DNA from: Zygnema cylindricum
Lineage: Eukaryota > Streptophyta > Zygnematophyceae > Zygnematales > Zygnemataceae
Direction: 5' to 3'
DNA length: 57,500 nt
NCBI GenBank assembly: GCA_037447655.1
Contig: JBBHKE010001198.1
Location: forward strand, 74,179-131,678
The position numbers and the translations under genes are program-made. Below the pieces are notes generated by a model, which did no database searches, was not told the DNA's origin, and saw only the letters and a list, made by a program, of their open reading frames with translations. Shown here in pieces: positions 38,501 through 43,915 of this stretch. How positions within the stretch are numbered: the stretch's first letter is position 1; each line of letters begins with the position of its first letter.

Positions 38501-38627
38501 CGTCATCCGCGTTCTGCAGGAGCTCCTTGAGGATGGTCGGGCCCTCGGGGTAGTTCGCGAGCACCTCGCGGATGCGCTGCGTCAGGTCCACGCGCTGCCC
38601 GAAGTCCTCGCCGAAGGCCGCCTCCAT
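2086..38627 (-). CDS. SACS-like: Giant sacsin-like (plant-type) HSP90-ATPase repeat protein, 24 exons
   Basis: Whole gene; the exons are listed separately. Start ATG is at 38627-38625 and the stop at 2088-2086. Joining the exons with GT-AG sites and matching phases gives about 5,415 codons (5,386 if exon 19 uses its inner donor); from memory the Arabidopsis homologue has about 4,700. Residues 1-375 form the first sacsin repeat, with an HSP90-like ATPase (N-box LKELLQNADDA, glycine box GRFGIGFNSVYH). Residues ~1,510-1,800 form the second repeat (CELVQNADDAGA, GRFGLGFNSVYH). Residues ~3,100-3,450 form a third, degenerate repeat lacking the N-box asparagine. The tail (FSFRGS-type segment, then AVADMMASAG and a helical stretch) matches plant sacsins. 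No DnaJ or HEPN domain was recognised. Sacsin-family proteins are large co-chaperone-like factors; the role here is inferred from family only. All exon joins are by eye. Confidence 0.9.
3203..4096 (-). CDS. Sacsin-like gene, exon 23
   Basis: The acceptor TTGCAG|GAACTT opens ELDNLLSLEYVPSIQGFPL. Residues 4,968-5,265 include FVKRIYTRFFLMPTRIDITL, IVYIAEPPQNVSLWALLSSV, HPLRRFHVGEVVAWK and VPAGQALYRVQ. A Gly run sits in a low-complexity insert. The donor is GTCCAG|GTAACA, phase 0. Confidence 0.88.
4562..4807 (-). CDS. Sacsin-like gene, exon 22
   Basis: The acceptor TTCTTAG|GAATCT opens ESVNEAEKDTVFL. Residues 4,886-4,967 include IVVPDDGARLVVAKSCVYVD, RVRFVHPQVSESI and GVQKLSDIVVE, a nearly invariant block of plant sacsins. 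The donor is GTGGAG|GTGAGA; a GAGAGGGA-type tract follows in the intron. Confidence 0.88.
5090..5391 (-). CDS. Sacsin-like gene, exon 21
   Basis: The acceptor CTCGCAG|ATATCC gives DIQSLRNVSFIPVANGIRLV. Residues ~4,785-4,885 continue with LPMDLSPFVFQLPNNYLPF and RLNPNELRAVLKIL. The donor is GAACA|GTAAGA, phase 0, followed at once by a purine-rich tract in the intron. Confidence 0.86.
5930..6230 (-). repeat. Tandem duplications of the exon 20 donor region
   Basis: On the minus strand the segment CTTCCAGTGGTATGTTTT followed by TTTCCACGACTTTTTCCTAC is repeated about five times with divergence, at intervals of about 60 bp. The first copy is the functional donor of exon 20; later copies read GGTGGTATTT, GCGGTATTT, GTGGTGTTT and GTGGTTTTT. 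Confidence 0.75.
6209..6341 (-). CDS. Sacsin-like gene, exon 20
   Basis: The acceptor TTTACAG|TTCGTT gives FVGENGGEDVLARWPN. The exon ends YLSGIWDSLSSS at the donor AGTG|GTATGT, phase 1. The donor and its flank are reiterated several times in the downstream intron. Confidence 0.83.
7082..7367 (-). CDS. Sacsin-like gene, exon 19 (uncertain 3' end in a GA tract)
   Basis: The acceptor CTCCAG|ATTTGT opens FVPAILGIPTG and runs through SYTEAVLPRDWPLAW and PPEFAWSILHLRSPPPF to ATVLKLQ. The family then continues directly into the exon 20 sequence, but no GT donor follows LQ. The only good phase-0 donor is GAGAGG|GTGAGA inside the adjoining purine tract, which adds about 30 Arg/Glu/Gly-rich residues. 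A weaker inner donor, GCGACA|GTTTTG (exon end 7169), would remove the conserved VLKLQ. Confidence 0.7.
8047..8117. repeat. Short AT-rich direct repeat in intron 18
   Basis: Two copies of TTTTAATATTATA followed by ATATTA and then CNRCTCCAAG, about 40 bp apart. Confidence 0.6.
8449..8975 (-). CDS. Sacsin-like gene, exon 18
   Basis: The acceptor AAACAG|GCGAAT opens ANWIHLKSDPTVLAAL. Residues 4,470-4,645 include RPCDLLDPHNVLLKRVF, WLGLLRDAGLKTSLDAELL and AGDVVEAILQNFAVVF. The donor is GTCAG|GTGGGT, phase 2. Confidence 0.87.
9554..9982 (-). CDS. Sacsin-like gene, exon 17
   Basis: The acceptor CTTGCAG|AACATG opens NMNQFSPREL. Residues 4,327-4,469 include EVEFLRSLPIYRSVLGEYV and FESLSEEERERILNYLL. 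The donor CTACTG|GTCAGT joins exactly to exon 18, giving LLANWIHL as expected from the plant family. Confidence 0.85.
10592..11533 (-). CDS. Sacsin-like gene, exon 16
   Basis: The acceptor CTGCAG|ATAAAT gives INVAAVAELKGICIPNAAG. Residues 4,013-4,326 include RFIHPLFITRP, WFEWNPPPLDG, WLQCFWENVNV, SLFDSWPLIPA and KPWLLPLLKQLGVPVLDQNF, all parallel to the family. The donor is CTGCAA|GTGAGT, phase 0. Confidence 0.87.
12324..12893 (-). CDS. Sacsin-like gene, exon 15
   Basis: The acceptor TTGCCAG|CTGGAC opens LDLLEYCVTDVIE. The middle is rich in Gly/Arg/Ser/Thr and looks disordered, then PLALMADLGRAIVDFGRD follows (plant sacsin: ADLGKALFDFGR, from memory). The donor is TTTAAG|GTGCAG. 570 bp, phase 0 at both ends. 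Confidence 0.83.
13980..15153 (-). CDS. Sacsin-like gene, exon 14
   Basis: The acceptor TTGCAG|GAAATA gives RKYLSYNLTPVAGVAAKI. Residues ~3,431-3,822 include a Ser/Gly/Asn-rich low-complexity insert, then ELPLWLLHGGGLVRIAEGLF and APWELMIELK. Two consecutive donors are possible, CAG|GTACAG or CAG|GTACGT; both keep phase 0. The outer GTACGT is used here because it is the better match to consensus. Confidence 0.87.
15761..15978. mobile_element. Foldback MITE, copy M1 (intron 13)
   Basis: About 218 bp. The ends are inverted repeats: TACAGCTCATCGTTATTAGT on the left, and the inverse of ATCAGCGGTGTA on the right. Inner arms read CCACTTAAAACAT and ATGTTTTAAGTGG, then CCGTGCACACTTGTC against GACAAGTGTAGACG. 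The whole element can fold into one hairpin. It is non-coding, flanked by TA, and one of seven copies in the window. Confidence 0.85.
16514..16751. mobile_element. Foldback MITE, diverged copy M7 (intron 13)
   Basis: Termini AACACTGCCCATCGC and GCGATCGGCAGTGAA pair, with CTATTAGTGTTAGACA and TGTCTAACACCAATAG just inside. The centre has diverged from the other copies. Flanking dinucleotides are AA, not TA. Confidence 0.7.
17250..17530 (-). CDS. Sacsin-like gene, exon 13
   Basis: The acceptor GGGCAG|GTGACT opens VTLSVWEEE. The exon ends WLVVQSLGSGRSRDMALDR, which matches the plant-sacsin segment before YNLTPVAGVAA. The donor is GACAG|GTTTGG, phase 2. The downstream intron is about 2.1 kb and contains two MITE copies. 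Confidence 0.85.
17982..18220 (-). CDS. Sacsin-like gene, exon 12
   Basis: The acceptor GAGCAG|GCACAG fits the incoming phase and gives TDIVQRFSDQFKPL, then DGTIIRLPLRTEEQ and SMLFLKSVETV, the degenerate counterpart of the ATPase C-terminal half. The donor is GAGACA|GTAAGT, phase 0. The start is inferred: an upstream in-frame extension exists but meets a stop. Confidence 0.8.
18427..18885. mobile_element. Degenerate TIR element (intron 11)
   Basis: The left end TAGCACTTAGTTTGATTCAA is imperfectly inverted at the right end (GTTCAAACTAGATCAAACTG followed by CACTA). The subterminal DNA is rich in GAACCAAAC/CGGTTC motifs. No clear target duplication. Confidence 0.4.
19753..20025 (-). CDS. Sacsin-like gene, exon 11
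   Basis: The acceptor ATGCAG|GGGCTT gives GAFQCPSITIFLDGVTLS, equivalent to GPALLAVLEGVSLS in plant sacsin as I recall it. It is followed by LNYGSGLLGAYHITDLPI in place of the glycine box, then YLFDPSG. The long frame visible on the opposite strand here is a shadow. The donor AAAG|GTCGGT is weak but is the only one that fits phase 1 into exon 12. Confidence 0.8.
20968..21258 (-). CDS. Sacsin-like gene, exon 10 (third, degenerate repeat begins)
   Basis: The acceptor GTGACAG|GTGGCG lies just after a pyrimidine-rich hexamer repeat. Residues ~3,070-3,166 contain HPDVPNDIAEQLGAKSLR, then DFLEIADACGAKRMDVVYD in place of the ATPase N-box. The canonical Asn is missing, as I also recall for the third repeat of plant sacsins. 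The donor is CTTG|GTGAGT, phase 1. Confidence 0.85.
21275..21357. repeat. GAGGGA hexamer repeat before the exon 10 acceptor
   Basis: GAGAGG/GAGGGA hexamers interspersed with GAAACG units on the plus strand. On the sense strand this is the pyrimidine tract upstream of the exon 10 acceptor. Confidence 0.85.
22912..23015. repeat. Dispersed repeat copy (partner at 1745-1850)
   Basis: CGGTTCAATAATTA, then a TTGAACT stretch, then TTAAAATATTTGAAC occur in the same order and orientation in both places, with diverged DNA between. Nature unknown; lies in intron 9. Confidence 0.45.
23310..24886 (-). CDS. Sacsin-like gene, exon 9 (linker 2 with acidic insert)
   Basis: The acceptor AATGCAG|TTTGTA opens SLYDPRVPELRALL. 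Residues ~2,544-3,069 contain SWCPVLSEPP and SWVWVGDNFVAPNRLAF, paralogous to exons 6-7. A low-complexity, Glu/Asp/Gly/Ser-rich insert, probably disordered, lies roughly in the middle of the exon. The donor is GACCAA|GTGAGG, phase 1. Confidence 0.88.
25376..25721 (-). CDS. Sacsin-like gene, exon 8
   Basis: The acceptor TCTCAG|GTGGTG opens residues ~2,429-2,543. The exon encodes FVHLPAGACFFAPSGVEEIL, parallel to FVHLLGPAARFLPPSGVDEA in exon 6, so it is the same linker module of the next repeat unit. The donor is GGCAG|GTGAGA, phase 2. Confidence 0.85.
26983..30370 (-). CDS. Sacsin-like gene, exon 7 (second ATPase repeat, largest exon)
   Basis: The acceptor CACGCAG|GGCTCT opens with SHWVWVGDSF. 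Residues 1300-2428 end linker 1 and contain the entire second sacsin repeat from about residue 1,510: LTTRLKHIVDMYTDGP, CELVQNADDAGA, IGRFGLGFNSVYHFTDVPGF, FDPHACNLPGI, LFRFPLR, then VNGYFELSSNRRDIWYG. All GHKL ATPase residues look intact, so this repeat is probably competent to bind nucleotide. The donor is GCCAG|GTGTGA, phase 1. Confidence 0.92.
30786..30987. mobile_element. Foldback MITE, copy M2 (intron 6)
   Basis: TACACCGTGTATTGTCATTA pairs with TAATAACGATACATGGCGTA. The inner arms CGCCACTTTAAATCAAC and GTTGATTTAAGCG belong to the same family as M1. About 202 bp, TA at both ends. Confidence 0.82.
31290..33154 (-). CDS. Sacsin-like gene, exon 6
   Basis: The acceptor CGTCCAG|GTGGCA follows an intron carrying a MITE (33470-33690). 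Residues 678-1299 form the long linker between the first and second ATPase repeats. Recognisable stretches are LVLFWQYVR, EGWPLLPVQGG, DPRNSELKELL and SWCPVLTDPP. The SWCPVL motif recurs in exon 9, showing the internal repeat structure. The donor is TTGCAG|GTAGTC, phase 0. Confidence 0.9.
33470..33690. mobile_element. Foldback MITE, copy M3 (intron 5)
   Basis: Near-perfect terminal inversion: CACCGTGAATCACTTATAGT pairs with ACTAAAAGTGATTCACGGTG, continuing through GCCACTTCAAACATC and GATGTTTTAAGTGGC. About 221 bp. Confidence 0.87.
33802..34708 (-). CDS. Sacsin-like gene, exon 5
   Basis: The acceptor ATGCAG|GATAAG opens an exon covering residues 376-678. It carries the sacsin signature FCFLPLPV, VHVNGYFELSSNRR and IWYGDDMDRGG, followed by LILEYCLGDL. 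The donor is CGACAG|GTGAAT, phase 1. The intron upstream holds a foldback MITE (34770-34982). Confidence 0.9.
34770..34982. mobile_element. Foldback MITE, copy M4 (intron 4)
   Basis: CACCGCTAATCGTTATTAGT pairs with ACTAATAACGATTAGCAGTG; the inner arms TCTCCGTGCACACTTGTC and GAGTGCACGGAGA follow. About 213 bp. Confidence 0.87.
35367..35831 (-). CDS. Sacsin-like gene, exon 4
   Basis: The acceptor CTGCAG|GATGAG opens with DEAVYSLLFLKSVESIELY, the end of the ATPase region of repeat 1. Residues 221-375 continue through LTPWASVAAQIF. The donor is GCATG|GTAAGG, phase 0. Confidence 0.88.
36325..36655 (-). CDS. Sacsin-like gene, exon 3 (ATPase glycine box)
   Basis: The acceptor TGCAG|GATCGG completes the glycine box (G-I-G-F-N-S-V-Y-H-L-T-D). 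Residues ~110-220 include FDPHCSHLPKVSASNPGKRI and STLFRFPLR, hallmarks of the sacsin repeat. The donor is TTTCAG|GTCAGC, phase 0. Conservation with plant sacsin is very high over the whole exon. Confidence 0.9.
37381..37500. repeat. 17-bp tandem repeat just after the exon 2 donor
   Basis: Five or more copies of a unit close to GTCCCAAACTGAAGAGA, diverged at single positions, in intron 2 immediately downstream of the donor of exon 2. Confidence 0.8.
37506..37693 (-). CDS. Sacsin-like gene, exon 2
   Basis: Follows the acceptor TCTTCAG|GTGGCC, which is preceded by a pyrimidine tract of more than 200 bp. Residues 48-110, beginning VAFCLDRR, contain GPALLVHNNAVFTEADF and end in KTGRFG, the first half of the glycine box. 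The donor is TTTGG|GTGAGT, phase 2. GC-rich like exon 1. Confidence 0.88.
37697..37945. repeat. Polypurine (GGGGA)n tract upstream of the exon 2 acceptor
   Basis: Nearly pure purine on the plus strand: GGGGA pentamers in the centre flanked by GAGAG runs. On the gene's sense strand it is an exceptionally long pyrimidine tract that ends at the exon 2 splice acceptor. Such mirror-symmetric G-rich tracts can form triplex or quadruplex DNA (established in general, not shown here). Confidence 0.85.
38100..38485 (+). repeat. 20-bp minisatellite with TGACGTGG cores, abutting the exon 1 donor
   Basis: About 19 units of roughly 20 bp (consensus TTGCTGACGTGGCAATATGT), two of them shortened to 15 bp. 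I count nine exact TGACGTGG and one TGACGTGA. The array lies in intron 1 of the sacsin-like gene and runs up to the exon 1 splice donor. TGACGTGR is the known unfolded-protein-response / bZIP ACGT-core element, which makes a regulatory effect conceivable. Confidence 0.85.
38487..38627 (-). CDS. Sacsin-like gene, exon 1 (start codon, first ATPase N-box)
   Basis: Encodes residues 1-47, starting MEAAFGEDFGQRVDLTQRI and ending ATK. It contains LKELLQNADDA, the N-box of the GHKL/HSP90 ATPase, with the catalytic Glu, the Mg-binding Asn and the Asp pair. The donor is CAAG|GTACGC, phase 0. The exon is strikingly GC-rich compared with most later exons. The ATG was chosen because the conserved family N-terminus (EDFGQ) begins four codons after it. 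Confidence 0.9.
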
Positions 38628-39025
38628 GGCGCCCGGCGGGCAGCCAGTCGAGCGCCACGTGGACGGAGAATTAAGGCACGTGCGGGAGAATTAGAGGAAG
38701 AAGACTAAGGAGAAGAACTGAAGAAGAGTCTATGGCGAGAAGCGTTAGGTCAAAGATGAAAAAAAGATGGGATGATGGACATGGGTGGAAGGAGAGTGGG
38801 GGGGAAATGTCAAAATGGTACACACTACACAGTCTAGGTTCGTTACTGTAGTTTTCTCGCCAGTGGAGTGCAGGGTGTGCAGGTCTCCTACACGAGGCGA
38901 AATGCGCCGACACCTGCACACTTTGCAAAATACCGCCCGGGTACCGCGGATTTTTAGGGTCATAGGGTTGTTGGTTGTGTTTTTTTTTATATAAAAAAAA
39001 CACAAATGAGAGAAAATCCTAAACG

Positions 39026-39033
39026 TATTTATA
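39026..39033 (-). promoter_or_regulatory. Candidate TATA box of the sacsin-like gene
   Basis: TATAAATA on the minus strand, about 400 bp upstream of the sacsin-like ATG, next to a perfect GC-rich palindrome (39041-39056, CGCGCCGCGCGGCGCG). Position and orientation suit the gene's core promoter, but no transcript evidence is available. Confidence 0.35.
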
Positions 39034-39179
39034 CTTGCGACGCGCCGCGCGGCGCGAGGCGTCGTAAAGCGAAATTGGAGTGAAAGGAGTGCAGGGCGAC
39101 GTGGACCCCCTCACACGCGACCTTCACACCTAAAAACGCTCGATTTACCGAATGTTGCGTGCGTTGTTGTACGAAAAGG

Positions 39180-39390
39180 TACACCGAGTATCGCTATTAG
39201 TGTTGATGTTATTTTTGCCACTTAAGACATCTTTTCGCCGTACACACTTGGATCTGACGGTTTGGATTGGAAGGTAAGATTCTTAGCTTCCGATTGGCGG
39301 TCTCAAATTGAGAATCGGACATGTGTGCACGGAGAAAAGATTGTTTACGTGGCGTAAAACATATCAGCAGTAATAGCGATAACGGTTGTA
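39180..39390. mobile_element. Foldback MITE, copy M5 (upstream of the sacsin gene)
   Basis: TACACCGAGTATCGCTATTA pairs with TAATAGCGATAACGGTTGTA. Inner arms CCACTTAAGACATCTTTTC and GTGTGCACGGAGAAAAGAT are as in the other copies. It lies directly beside element E1 with only a few bases between them. Confidence 0.85.
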
Positions 39391-39393
39391 TAG

Positions 39394-39935
39394 TACACCG
39401 CCAATCGTTATTAGCGTGTAAGTTTTTTTAGCGTATAAAAATAATTACCGTGGTGTACGCTATTTAAGAATTTGAAAATTTTGGAAAAAATCATACATTC
39501 TAATTGTTTGGTTATGTAATTTGGATCTTTGAAAAAAAAAATGTCGGTCGCAAACATGCTTACACTAATATAGGTATCCATACAAAATCTGACAAATCAT
39601 ACACAAAACGTACATTCACACGGTCGAAACGCGGCTGTCGGACGAATATGTGCGAGCGGGATTTTTTACGACCTTGTTTTTTTTCCTTTTAGAACGCACA
39701 TTCTCATGCATCCGCGGTTACTAAAACTAATATATTGTACTTTTTAACTTAAAAAGGTACATTTATGTACGGTCTGACACTGACCGTACACCACTCTATG
39801 TAAGAGACAACGTACTGAAAATAACCCTAAATAGAATAAAGAAAAAAATAGAATGAACTACACTAATGGAGAATAAAAAATAAAAAAAGCGGGACGGAAT
39901 TAGCGTACACAACGCTAATAACGATTGGCGGTGTA
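39394..39935. mobile_element. TIR DNA element E1 (TACACCGCC family, ~540 bp)
   Basis: Perfect terminal inversion TACACCGCCAATCGTTATTA / TAATAACGATTGGCGGTGTA, no coding sequence. The interior (phrases such as ACACGGTCG, TACAAAATCT and AAAGGTACATTTATGTACGG) is homologous to E2 and E3. Flanking TA suggests a TA target, but the superfamily is undetermined. Confidence 0.82.
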
Positions 39936-40044
39936 CAGTACACCGCCAATCGCTATTAGAGTAAAGGAATAAATAGCGTAAAAAAAAAAAATAGTGTTAT
40001 TAACACTAATTGGAATTTTTTTTTTTTTTAAATATATATACTAA

Positions 40045-40780
40045 GGGTGAAGTTCCATCATACGTTTCTGTATTTGTACAGCAAACTCTACAGACCGGGT
40101 CGATTGAGTTGATGTTACATCACGTAGAGTGTGTAAGCCACGTGTTATAAATTGACTGGCGCCACGCAAGCTACGATTCGATATTGAATATCTTTTAGAT
40201 TTGTAGCACCGACAAACTTAACTTCAAATCTTGACTTGCGTACCATGTACCTGCGTACGAAGTAATCATACGACAAAACTTTTTTACTTTTTGCAAACGC
40301 CAGTCTGTACGCCGGCTCATTTTTTTGGGTTTCAGTTTTCGAACATAACGAAAGTCCTTTTAGAGAAATAGTGTGACGAACATAAGTTACCGAAAATAGC
40401 GTGACGAGGGAATGTTACGAAATTTCGTTTTTATTTTCGGTTGTATTTTGGAAAGCGCGTGTCATGTGCAAATCTTAAGATTTTTTGTTGGTATTCCATC
40501 ATGACACGTAGCTTAATCGTCCAGCGTGTCACGATTTTTTTTTCTGTATCTGCCAACCCACCTCCTCGAGGTGGGTTGATAGTCACAGAAAATAATGAAG
40601 CGAACTCCTCGCAGATGAACATCCGACGGCCAGTATTACCTCCAAGACCTTCGGAGAGTATCGGCAAGATTCTCTGTAATGTTGTTTTTCTTATAAAAAC
40701 AAAATAGACGGTACGATTTGGTACGGAGGGTCCCGGATTTTTGTAAACTACGCCACTTTTCGCCTGATGGAACGTCACCC
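40045..40780. mobile_element. PIF/Harbinger-like MITE nested in E2
   Basis: Inverted ends GGGTGAAGTTCCATCATACG and CGCCTGATGGAACGTCACCC, flanked on both sides by the trinucleotide TAA (40042-40044 and 40781-40783). A 3-bp TWA duplication with G-rich ends is typical of PIF/Harbinger/Tourist elements. The interior encodes no recognisable transposase. It also contains an 11-bp-stem perfect hairpin (40554-40578). Confidence 0.75.
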
Positions 40781-41183
40781 TAATTAATCCCTAACTGTAA
40801 TTTGGGTTGTCCTGAATAATAAATACCCGCCCTTTCAATGTCTACAGTAATATGCGTATCCGTACAAAATCTAACAATTCGTAAGCCGTCACGCTTTTCA
40901 CACGGTCGACAGACGAACATATGAGCACGTGATTTTTGTCGACGAGTTTGCGTCTCTTTCTTCCAGTGCACATTCACATGTGTGCGCAATAATGTTAAGT
41001 GTCTTTTTATGCCTTTGTAATTCAAAAAGTACCATTTCGTACGGATATTCCCTGTCCGTACTCCATACTATATCCATCGCAGTGTACTTTCTTTATTAAC
41101 GCTAATTGAAAAAAAAACCTAATTATAATAATGGAAAAAATAAAATTATGGATTGTATTTCGGGTTTTTTTTTTTGAAAAAAG

Positions 41184-42069
41184 TAGTGTTGTGTATCGGT
41201 AAGGATTTTCCGATAACCGATATGGGCCTTTTTTCAGGGACCCGATAATCGATATATTGGTACGATATATCGCTATCGGTCTTATCGCCGATAAGTAGCC
41301 GATATTATCGGCTACTTATCGGCGATAATGCCGATAACGATAACTATCGGCGATAACTGTACTAGCCGTACAGATAAATGTACGGCATGTACACTCAACT
41401 GTACGTCTTATTCCCCCGACGCGCCCTAGTCACAACCCCTGAGGTACCTACCAATCAGATCATTTGTACAAGCCGAAAGTATAGTAGCCGGCATAAGATG
41501 TGTACGGCTTTAGAACGGTTCCAGTTAAAACGATGTACCTTTCACATCCGACGCCGTGGCTTTGTCCCTTTATTTTTTGGGATCCACTGGAAACCTGCCA
41601 CGTGTCAATCCGTTGGCTTTTTTGGCAAAAGCCGCCAAAAAAGCCATTCCGAGATGCCGGCGCTCACGCTGACCGTCCGCTCGTATTTTCTCATTGAATT
41701 TCGTCCGTTCGATTCCGGCGGCGCGTATAATGTTATTTTGCATCTGTTGTACTTTGTGTCCGCCGTCTTTTTACCGTTCCATGATAATCAGTTTATCGGT
41801 ATAATTCCGTACGTTCCCGTAAAATTTATGTTTAGTTAACCGCCCAAAAAGTACTACAAAGTGCAACGTATTTTTTCGTCAAATTCCGTACATTTCCTGT
41901 AAACATCCGTACATTTCTCGTAAATTTACCGTTCAGTTTACCAGACAGGATGCACTCCGGACAGAAAATACAGAAAGTACAAATATATCGGGACGGCTGA
42001 CCGTTCGATAACCGATAACTATCGGTATCGGTGTTATCGCGATAAGTTTTTTACCGATACACAACACTA
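41184..42069. mobile_element. hAT-like non-autonomous element nested in E2
   Basis: Inverted ends TAGTGTTGTGTATCGGTAA and TTACCGATACACAACACTA, flanked by the exact 8-bp duplication GAAAAAAG (41176-41183 and 42070-42077). TAGTGTTG ends and 8-bp duplications are hAT hallmarks. The subterminal DNA is packed with TATCG/CGATA motifs, the kind of clustered repeats that hAT transposases bind. No transposase frame was recognised. Confidence 0.85.
41286..41324. repeat. 39-bp near-perfect palindrome in the hAT subterminal region
   Basis: Two 19-bp arms (CGCCGATAAGTAGCCGATA and its exact inverse) with a single central base. Confidence 0.9.
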
Positions 42070-42607
42070 GAAAAAAGGGCACCAAATTGGCGTTATATAC
42101 TCTAATAGCGATTGACGGTGAACCACGAAAACGACAAACTGTACAACGAAATGTAAGCCGAGACTTGCGCTGTCGTGGACATTGCTCAATGGACAACCCT
42201 AAAATAATAGTAAGTAGAAAAATGTACACTTCGAGGACACCCAACCGAGTCATGGGCAGTGCTGCGTTTAAACGTTAAAATAATAAAGTAGAAAACTAGA
42301 AATCAGGAAACCTCGTTCAAACATTTCAACCCTCGATTTCATTGTTAAGATGTTTACAGTTATTCACCTCCCTATTGAGTGGAGCTGTTACTGACCGTCC
42401 GATCGGGAATTCTGAAGTGCGGATGGGTTCCGTATTTCCGAAACGGTGCACGAACAGTTTTTGGCAGCTAACCGCGATATAGTGGCATATTTTACTACAG
42501 GACTACACCGTGAATGGGTAAGGCTGTCCAAAAATAATTAGGAAAGTGTTCCCATGTAGCCTTAACTTTGTCTTGTTACTTTGTTTTTTAGTGAAGATTT
42601 TACGTGC

Positions 42608-43762
42608 TACACCGCCAATCGTTATTAGCGTTTAGAAATTATTTGTGTTAAAAATTAATTCGCGTTATTAACGCTAATTTGAGTTTTTCAAGATTTCGAA
42701 AAGAAAAGTTTAACGTATGTCCCCATGTTCTTGTAGACGTACCGCATTCCAGCCTATGTCGTTTCACAGTTGAAGAAGATGCATTTTGCCTTTGCGTCGC
42801 CTGTCCGCTCGACATGAAATAGCATCAGAATTTCGAGACCCCTGAAAAAAAAAATTGTACTGGATGAAAACGGACAAAACCAAACAAATTGTGTACTTTT
42901 CTTCGTTGTATTTGAACGCAAAATGACAAAACATAGCAAATTCTGTACTTTTCTTTGTCTTTGAAAATCGTATGAAAGTTTTTGAAAATTACGGCACGTG
43001 CAAATGTATGTTCCTATTTGTTTATCGAAAATACCTAGTTTTAAAACACATCGCGCATGTGTTTTAAACATAAGTTTAAAGATGACGTTTCTTGTCGTGG
43101 AAATGGGTCAAAAAACACAAGACAACAAATTTTCATACATCCTAAGTTCAAAGATGACGCAAATTGTACTTTAAAAATTTGCGATTCCTTCGTACGGTTA
43201 CAACTTAGGCAGTACGGCGCTAAGTTTTGCAAGAAAACGACAGAAAAAAACCCTTACTTATGCACATGGGGACATACCCTTACTCTAATTGACCATAATG
43301 TTGATTTGGGTACAACGGATGTGTCATTAGGATCTTCACAGTAAAATAGGTGAAAGTACAAAATCTCACAAATCCTATATTGTCGCGTCCTTTTACTCTA
43401 ATTTATTCATAACTCTAATTTGGGTTTTCTGTCGTATAACTACCCGATCAATATCTTTACACTAAAATAGGTACAATCTCATTCCGCCTTTTATTCTGGG
43501 CGCAGTTTTGCGTGCGATCGCGATTATTTTAATCCATGTATTGTACATTTTTACTTAACAAAGTACCATTTTGTACGGCCGCGCACGTCCGTACACCAGA
43601 TTATTCAAGAAGATCATAAATTAAAATTATTAACGCTAATTCACCAGAACCTTAATTAAATTAAAAAATAAATTAGTGTTATTAATTATGTTTCACGTTT
43701 TGGGGTCAAAATTTGGGGGTGCCTACATAGCGTTCATAACGCTTATAACGATTTGTGGTGTA
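42608..43762. mobile_element. TIR DNA element E3 (TACACCGCC family, ~1.15 kb)
   Basis: Left end TACACCGCCAATCGTTATTA, right end TTATAACGATTTGTGGTGTA, with TA at both outer edges. It is about twice the length of E1. It carries GTACCATTTTGTACGG and ACACTAAAATAGGTAC phrases shared with E1 and E2, plus extra internal DNA of unknown origin. No transposase was recognised. Confidence 0.72.
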
Positions 43763-43808
43763 CTTTTCATAGTGCTCCTATGTTCGAAAACGAAATCTTT
43801 ACTTAAAC

Positions 43809-43915
43809 CGTGACGGTTATAGACGTGGGTACAGTTTGTGACGGTTGTAGACATGGGTACAGTTTGTGACGGTTGTAGACAAACCTGGGTATATTTTTTG
43901 ACGGTTGTAGACTAC
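43809..43915. repeat. ~29-bp tandem repeat
   Basis: Four units built on GTGACGGTTGTAGAC followed by GGGTACAGTTT, the last ones degenerate. No gene association. Confidence 0.8.

Larger units (their letters stand above)
39939..42122. mobile_element. TIR DNA element E2 (TACACCGCC family) hosting two nested insertions
   Basis: Left end TACACCGCCAATCGCTATTA, right end TAATAGCGATTGACGGTG. It spans 2,184 bp. Subtracting the nested PIF-type (40045-40780) and hAT-type (41184-42069) insertions and their target duplications leaves about 550 bp, the size of E1, and the residual interior aligns with E1 by eye. Confidence 0.8.

Noticed and set aside
40431-40778. 115-codon minus-strand frame inside the PIF-like element as a transposase
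   Set aside because: It has no DDE-type motif or recognisable similarity, and it spans the inverted-repeat end of the element.
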